Translations under genes and position numbers: made by a program | From: JANRIC01 sp033765345 | GTDB lineage: Bacteria; Bacteroidota; Bacteroidia; Cytophagales; Microscillaceae | Length of the DNA stretch: 10,434 bases | Assembly (NCBI GenBank): GCA_033765345.1 | Contig: JANRIC010000069.1 | Location: 1 to 10,434, forward strand | Reading direction: 5' to 3' | Part shown: positions 6,730 through 10,434 of the stretch, one piece after another | Numbering within the stretch: the stretch's first letter is position 1 | Layout of the letters: the number at the start of each line of letters is the position of its first letter | Notes under the pieces: model-generated | The model's input: the letters and a program-made list of their open reading frames with translations, nothing else | What the model was told of the DNA's origin: nothing | Database searches by the model: none

Positions 6730-9080
6730 ACCTATTGAGAAATAAGGTTTATTCTATCATCAATATTGGTGGGCTTGCCGTAGGGATGGCAGTGGCTCTG
6801 TTGATTGGGCTTTGGATTTGGGATGAGTTATCAGCCAACAAACACCACAAAAACTACGAAACGCTCTATCAAGTGATGATGCACCAAACTTTTGATGGGC
6901 AAAGAGGCTCACAACAGGCTTTGCCTTATCCAATAGGTGAAGAATTAAAATCAAAATATCCTGATTTTAAGGCAGTTGCGATGTGTGATTGGGGTGGAAG
7001 TCGCTCTTTGGTGGTAGAAAACCGAAAGTTTCTCAAATACGGTCATTATATAGGCGCAGAGGCTATTGATATGTTTTCTTTTAAAATTTTGGCTGGTGAT
7101 AAAAATCCTTTACAAGAGCCTTATTCCCTTGTTTTGACGGAAGAAACTGCCCAGGCAATCTTTGGCAAAGAAGACCCCATTGGCAAAATAGTAAAGGTAG
7201 ATAATCAAACCAATTTAAAAGTAACTGCTGTAGTAGCCAAACAGCCCAAAAATGCTACTTTACAATTTGATTATCTGATTCCCTGGCATTTAAGAGAAAA
7301 CTATGATTGGATAAAAGAAATAAAAACCCAATGGGATAATAACTCTTGGCAGGCCTTTGTGCAACTTAAAAACGGCGTAAACCCTGAAAAAACCAATGCC
7401 AACATCAAAAATATAGTATTGAGTCATTTTCCCGATAATAAATTGATGCAAGACAACATTAAGCCGGAGGTTTTTATTCACCCAATGTCAAAATGGAGGC
7501 TTTATGGCGAGTTTGAAAACGGAAAAAATACAGGTGGTTTTATCAAATATGTGCGGCTGTTTGGTATTTTTGGCGTTTTTATTTTAGCCATTGCTTGTAT
7601 CAATTTTATGAACCTCAGTACAGCCCGCTCTGAAAAACGCGCCAAAGAAATCGGTATCAGAAAAGTAATAGGCTCTGCACGCACGCAATTGATAGGGCAG
7701 TTTTTGAGTGAATCTTTGTTAATCTCAGTTTTTGCTTTAGGCTTGGCACTGGGAATAGTTGAACTCAGTTTACCTTTCTTCAACCAATTGACCGAAAAAG
7801 CCATGTTGATACAATGGACTAATCCGATTTTCTGGAGTATTTTATTGATTTTTACCCTATTTACTGGACTTTTGGCAGGGAGTTATCCGGCATTGTATCT
7901 ATCCGCATTTAATCCTGTTCAAGTATTAAAAGGTACGATCCGGATAGGCAAAAATGCTGCTCTGCCTCGCAAAGTATTGGTGGTGATGCAGTTCACTTTC
8001 TCGATTGTATTGATGATTGGCACGGCAATCATTTATCAACAAATTCAATATGGCAAAAATCGCCCCATCGGTTTTGATAACAAAGGCTTGATTTCAATAA
8101 ATACTTCTGAGGATTTAACTAAAAATTTTGAACCGCTTCGCAATGAATTATTGGCTTCGGGCGTGGTATCTTCTATTTGTAAGTCTAATTCGCCGCCTTC
8201 GCAAATTTGGAGCAATAACAAAGGTTGGGAATGGAAAGGCTCAACTTCAGAAGACAAAGGAGCTTTGTTTAATACCATCGCCACTACTTATGATTATCTC
8301 AAAACCTTAGGTATCAAACTCAAAGCTGGAAGAGATTTTTCTAAAGAATTTGGGACAGATTCCATGGGTGTGATTTTGAATGAATCCGCCGTAAAACGAA
8401 TGGGACTAAAAAATCCGGTTGGTGAATTGTTGAAATGGAACGAGTCAAACCGCAGGGTAATAGGCGTAATCCAAGATATAAATATGCAATCTCCGTTTCG
8501 AGAGATTAGACCTTTGACCATCATATTTGATGAAAATTGGGTAAATTGGATAAATGTTCGCTTCAATCCTAATGTATCAAGCTCTGAAGCTATAAAAAAA
8601 ATAACCCCAATTTTTGACAAATACAATCCCAGTTTCCCTTTCACATATCAATTTGCGGATATAGAATACGCCAAAAAGTTCAATTATGAAGAGTTGATTG
8701 GCAATCTTTCGGCAATTGTTTCTATGTTGGCGATTTTTATTTCTTGCCTTGGATTGTTTGGTTTGGCTACTTTTATGGCAGAGAAGCGCGTGAAAGAAAT
8801 TGGCATCCGCAAAGTCTTAGGTGCGTCTATTTTCAACCTATGGAAGCTATTATCCAAAGATTTTGTTTTGCTGGTTATCATTTCTTTTATGATTGCCTCA
8901 CCGATTGCCTATTACTTTATGAATAATTGGCTGCAAAGTTATGTCTATCGTATCAATATTTCTTGGTGGGTTTTTGCATCATCAGGTCTGGGAGCTTTAA
9001 TCATTACTTTACTCACAGTAAGCTATCAAGCGATCAAAGCGGCTACAGTCAATCCGGTGGAGGTACTGAAGAATGAGTAA
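6696..9080 (+). CDS. FtsX/MacB-type ABC transporter permease (second of tandem pair)
   Basis: A paralogue of the preceding gene, by coincidence or descent exactly the same length (794 residues), starting 45 bp after its stop codon and probably in the same transcript. The order of parts is the same: membrane segment at about 21-43, extracytoplasmic domain to about 283, three segments near 285-305, 340-360 and 379-400, a segment near 427-447, a second extracytoplasmic domain to about 668, then three segments near 672-693, 723-741 and 757-778. The FtsX-type turns are EIGIRKVIGS (318-327) and EIGIRKVLGA (701-710). Both proteins begin MLKNYLKIAFR and end NPVEVLKNE, but their periplasmic domains have diverged clearly, which suggests different ligands or a heterodimer. 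No ATPase gene is present nearby. A strong hairpin follows the stop codon. Confidence 0.93.
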   Translation: MLKNYLKIAFRNLLRNKVYSIINIGGLAVGMAVALLIGLWIWDELSANKHHKNYETLYQVMMHQTFDGQRGSQQALPYPIGEELKSKYPDFKAVAMCDWGGSRSLVVENRKFLKYGHYIGAEAIDMFSFKILAGDKNPLQEPYSLVLTEETAQAIFGKEDPIGKIVKVDNQTNLKVTAVVAKQPKNATLQFDYLIPWHLRENYDWIKEIKTQWDNNSWQAFVQLKNGVNPEKTNANIKNIVLSHFPDNKLMQDNIKPEVFIHPMSKWRLYGEFENGKNTGGFIKYVRLFGIFGVFILAIACINFMNLSTARSEKRAKEIGIRKVIGSARTQLIGQFLSESLLISVFALGLALGIVELSLPFFNQLTEKAMLIQWTNPIFWSILLIFTLFTGLLAGSYPALYLSAFNPVQVLKGTIRIGKNAALPRKVLVVMQFTFSIVLMIGTAIIYQQIQYGKNRPIGFDNKGLISINTSEDLTKNFEPLRNELLASGVVSSICKSNSPPSQIWSNNKGWEWKGSTSEDKGALFNTIATTYDYLKTLGIKLKAGRDFSKEFGTDSMGVILNESAVKRMGLKNPVGELLKWNESNRRVIGVIQDINMQSPFREIRPLTIIFDENWVNWINVRFNPNVSSSEAIKKITPIFDKYNPSFPFTYQFADIEYAKKFNYEELIGNLSAIVSMLAIFISCLGLFGLATFMAEKRVKEIGIRKVLGASIFNLWKLLSKDFVLLVIISFMIASPIAYYFMNNWLQSYVYRINISWWVFASSGLGALIITLLTVSYQAIKAATVNPVEVLKNE

Positions 9081-9085
9081 AAAAT

Positions 9086-9120
9086 TAGATTTTCCAAATT
9101 TCAAAGATTTGGAAAATCTA
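9086..9120. terminator. Bidirectional hairpin terminator between convergent genes
   Basis: A perfect 14-bp stem (9086-9099 with 9107-9120) encloses a 7-base loop. It lies six bases after the second permease stop and twelve bases before the stop of the converging minus-strand gene. An A-run (9080-9084) on the left becomes a U-run for the minus-strand transcript, which fits factor-independent termination in that direction. The right side, TTGTATTT, is weaker for the plus-strand transcript. The stem is AT-rich, so its efficiency is uncertain. Confidence 0.8.
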
Positions 9121-9131
9121 TTGTATTTGGA

Positions 9132-9818
9132 TCAATATTTCTCTTTTTGAAATCCCCAGACTCTTAGTTCAGAAGCGTACGTATCCGGGTAGTGTGCCCG
9201 AATGAGATAAATCAAAGCATTCAGCACTTTTTTAACCTGTTCCTTGCTTTGGTTTTTAGAACTGACTTTGCTGCTGATTGCGCTTACTTTGTTATCGGCA
9301 TCTGTCAAAAGTTTGCCGTATTCTTCTACGATGGGTTGCCAGAAGGCCGTACCATAAGGTTTGTCTTGATAACCTCTCTCTGTGATTCCTTTAAGAAGTG
9401 TTTGCAAGGCAATTAAGCGTTCATTGCGGTCATTAGGAAGTTTAAACATGGCGTTCACTCGCATAATACCAAACTGTGCGTAATAAGCCAACTCGTTGCC
9501 TTTGCCGAATTCTTCCATAAGATAGTTCTTTACATAGCTGATATGTTGGTCTATCTTTTTATCCAGTTCCTTAAGCTTTGCTGTGATTTGCGGACGGTTA
9601 TTTCCTTCATCCAAACGACTCTGAAGCTGCCTGTTAAAGACATCTACCAATGCTTTGAAGTCTTCAGGCTTCATCCATTCCAGCGTAAGCGGTTTATTGA
9701 GCCAAGACTTAGCCACTTTTTGAGCTACATCATTCAGATTGATATCTGTTTGAGGGATTTTCCCCGTCTTCCTAGAAGGTTTGGGTATCTCTTGGTTGTT
9801 AACATTTGTGTTATCCAT
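9132..9818 (-). CDS. Hypothetical helical protein, 228 residues
   Basis: I do not recognise this family. The reading frame is intact, starts at an ATG (9818) and ends just before a shared terminator. The protein has no signal peptide or membrane segment and is probably cytoplasmic. Residues 1-25 are polar and likely disordered. The rest is rich in charged and Leu/Ala residues and looks mainly alpha-helical, with helix-like stretches near 28-40, 50-70, 76-104, 131-147, 160-180 and 190-208. It ends in an aromatic, basic tail WGFQKEKY (221-228). Compact conserved-looking segments are AYYAQFGIMRVNAMFKLPNDRN (starting at 111) and ALIYLIRAHYPDTY (201-214). It is transcribed away from the repeat region at 9942-10434. 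No enzyme motif or nucleic-acid-binding motif is visible. A role in the repeats is possible only by proximity. Confidence 0.8.
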   Translation of the reverse strand: MDNTNVNNQEIPKPSRKTGKIPQTDINLNDVAQKVAKSWLNKPLTLEWMKPEDFKALVDVFNRQLQSRLDEGNNRPQITAKLKELDKKIDQHISYVKNYLMEEFGKGNELAYYAQFGIMRVNAMFKLPNDRNERLIALQTLLKGITERGYQDKPYGTAFWQPIVEEYGKLLTDADNKVSAISSKVSSKNQSKEQVKKVLNALIYLIRAHYPDTYASELRVWGFQKEKY

Positions 9819-9941
9819 TTGATTTATGATTAATTATTGAAGAATGTTTTTGAAATACAAGTAATTAACGACACTAAACCAAAAAATATATAAATTTTTA
9901 AAAAAAAACGTATACATTGTTTTGTAAAAATGCTTTTTTAC
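9819..9941. other. AT-rich upstream region of the hypothetical gene
   Basis: This is very AT-rich sequence between the minus-strand start codon and the 42-bp repeats. It contains a run of nine A ending near 9908, a run of T on the opposite strand, and the palindrome GTATAC (9910-9915). The promoter of the minus-strand gene must lie here, but I could not find a convincing -33/-7 pair. Confidence 0.35.
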
Positions 9942-10053
9942 TTTGAAAATGTACCCTTGCGAGTTCGCAACAGTCCATTACATTTTGAAAATGTACCCTT
10001 GCGAGTTCGCAACAGTCCATTACATTTTGAAAATGTACCCTTGCGAGTTCGCA
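9942..10053. repeat. 42-bp direct repeat, two full copies plus a 28-bp partial
   Basis: Copies start at 9942, 9984 and 10026 with period 42. The first two units differ only at the entry to the first copy, and the third stops after 28 bases. Two palindromes are embedded: TACATTTTGAAAATGTA (9979-9995 and 10021-10037; degraded on the left side of copy 1) and TTGCGAGTTCGCAA (9957-9970 and 9999-10012; 5-bp arms in copy 3 at 10042-10053). The third copy ends exactly where the 9-bp array starts. Paired palindromes in phase could be protein-binding sites or adjacent RNA hairpins. Confidence 0.93.
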
Positions 10054-10187
10054 TTAAAGCAATTAAAGCAATTAAAGCAATTAAGGGAATTAAAATAATT
10101 AAGGGAATTAAGACAATTAAGGCAATTAAAATAATTAAAGCAATTAAGAGAATTAAGGGAATTAAAATAATTAAGGGAATTAAGGGA
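10053..10187. repeat. 9-bp degenerate tandem array, 15 units of ATTAARNNA
   Basis: Fifteen consecutive 9-mers all read ATTAA followed by A or G, two variable bases and A. The variants are ATTAAAGCA, ATTAAGGGA, ATTAAAATA, ATTAAGACA, ATTAAGGCA and ATTAAGAGA. Variation is confined to positions 6-8; the ATTAA core and the last A never change. An open frame (9930-10274) crosses it and would encode Ile-Lys-X repeats, but this follows from a stop-free 9-bp period and I do not call a gene. Confidence 0.95.
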
Positions 10188-10220
10188 GTGTTGTTTAATT
10201 TCCTTAATTCGTGTAATTCA

Positions 10221-10250
10221 TACGAAGATGCTTACAGCATGACAGACGGG
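10221..10250. repeat. Small hairpin between arrays, possible dispersed palindromic repeat
   Basis: ATGCT-TAC-AGCAT (10228-10240) forms a 5-bp stem with a 3-base loop, flanked by non-ATTAA sequence that is richer in GC than its surroundings. It resembles the TGTCATGCTG...AGCATCT type of intergenic palindrome that is frequent in Bacteroidota, here read on the minus strand. That resemblance is from memory and was not searched. Confidence 0.4.
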
Positions 10251-10258
10251 AGGCTTAA

Positions 10259-10434
10259 TTTCCTTCATTCTTAATCCCCTTCATTCTTAATCCCCTTCAT
10301 TCTTAATTCCTTTAATTCTTAATTCCTTTAATTCTTAATTCCTTTAATTCTTAATTCCTTTAATTCTTAATTCCTTTAATTCTTAATTCCTTTAATTCTT
10401 AATTCCTTTAATTCTTAATTCCTTTAATTCTTAA
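10259..10434. repeat. 16-bp tandem repeat array, 11 copies
   Basis: Eight perfect copies of TTCCTTTAATTCTTAA fill 10307-10434. They are preceded by three variants (10259-10306), two of which read TCCCCTTCATTCTTAA. On the minus strand the unit is TTAAGAATTAAAGGAA, a 7-bp ATTAAGA plus a 9-bp ATTAAAGGA. The 7-bp part is the unit of the array at 1-136. The window ends exactly at a unit boundary, so the array probably continues. Confidence 0.96.

Noticed and set aside
9942..10187. CRISPR array or integron attC cluster
   Set aside because: The repeats are directly adjacent or have identical 14-base spacers, so there are no unique spacers. No cas or integrase gene and no attC core sites are visible.
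9930..10274. Calling the 114-codon repeat frame as a CDS
   Set aside because: The frame is open because the 42- and 9-bp periods are multiples of three without stops. There is no homology I recognise, and the start lies in low-complexity DNA.
1..10434. A transposon with the arrays as terminal inverted repeats
   Set aside because: No transposase, recombinase or target-site duplication is visible, and the arrays are tandem minisatellites, not defined termini. The inverted layout is reported as a finding, without this claim.

Overview
This AT-rich window most likely comes from a Bacteroidota bacterium (Cytophagia or Saprospiria-like rather than gut Bacteroides, though the sequence does not settle the order). 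The evidence is two paralogous FtsX/MacB-type permeases that both begin MLKNYLKIAFR, a start typical of this phylum; a lipoprotein GH29 glycosidase; Tat-signal Gfo/Idh/MocA and TIM-barrel sugar enzymes; and the absence of clear Shine-Dalgarno sites before most genes.

Layout. Bases 1-272 are gene-free tandem repeats: 19 perfect copies of a 7-bp unit, then five perfect copies of an 18-bp unit with degenerate edges. Bases 335-4093 hold three co-directional genes: a GH29 alpha-L-fucosidase lipoprotein, a Gfo/Idh/MocA oxidoreductase with a twin-arginine signal, and a xylose-isomerase-like TIM-barrel protein, also with a twin-arginine signal. All three appear to be exported, so they look like an envelope-located sugar-processing set. 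After a 172-bp gap come two tandem 794-residue ABC-type permeases (4266-9080) with no ATPase gene in view. A 14-bp-stem hairpin at 9086-9120 separates them from a convergent minus-strand gene for a 228-residue helical protein of unknown function (9132-9818). The last 600 bases are gene-free: three copies of a 42-bp repeat carrying two palindromes, fifteen 9-bp units, a small hairpin, then eleven 16-bp units running to the window edge.

The most unusual signal is the repeat DNA. Nearly all of it is built from the word ATTAA spaced 7 or 9 bp apart. The left and right arrays are inverted relative to each other, with the same order of parts (9-bp units inside, 7-bp-containing units outside) and a similar junction sequence. 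They therefore bracket the 10-kb gene block as a long, imperfect, compound inverted repeat. Because the window starts and stops inside perfect arrays, it may be a whole contig broken at repeats; true array lengths are then unknown.

The sugar genes are visibly richer in GC than the permease genes, which suggests that the two blocks have different histories.
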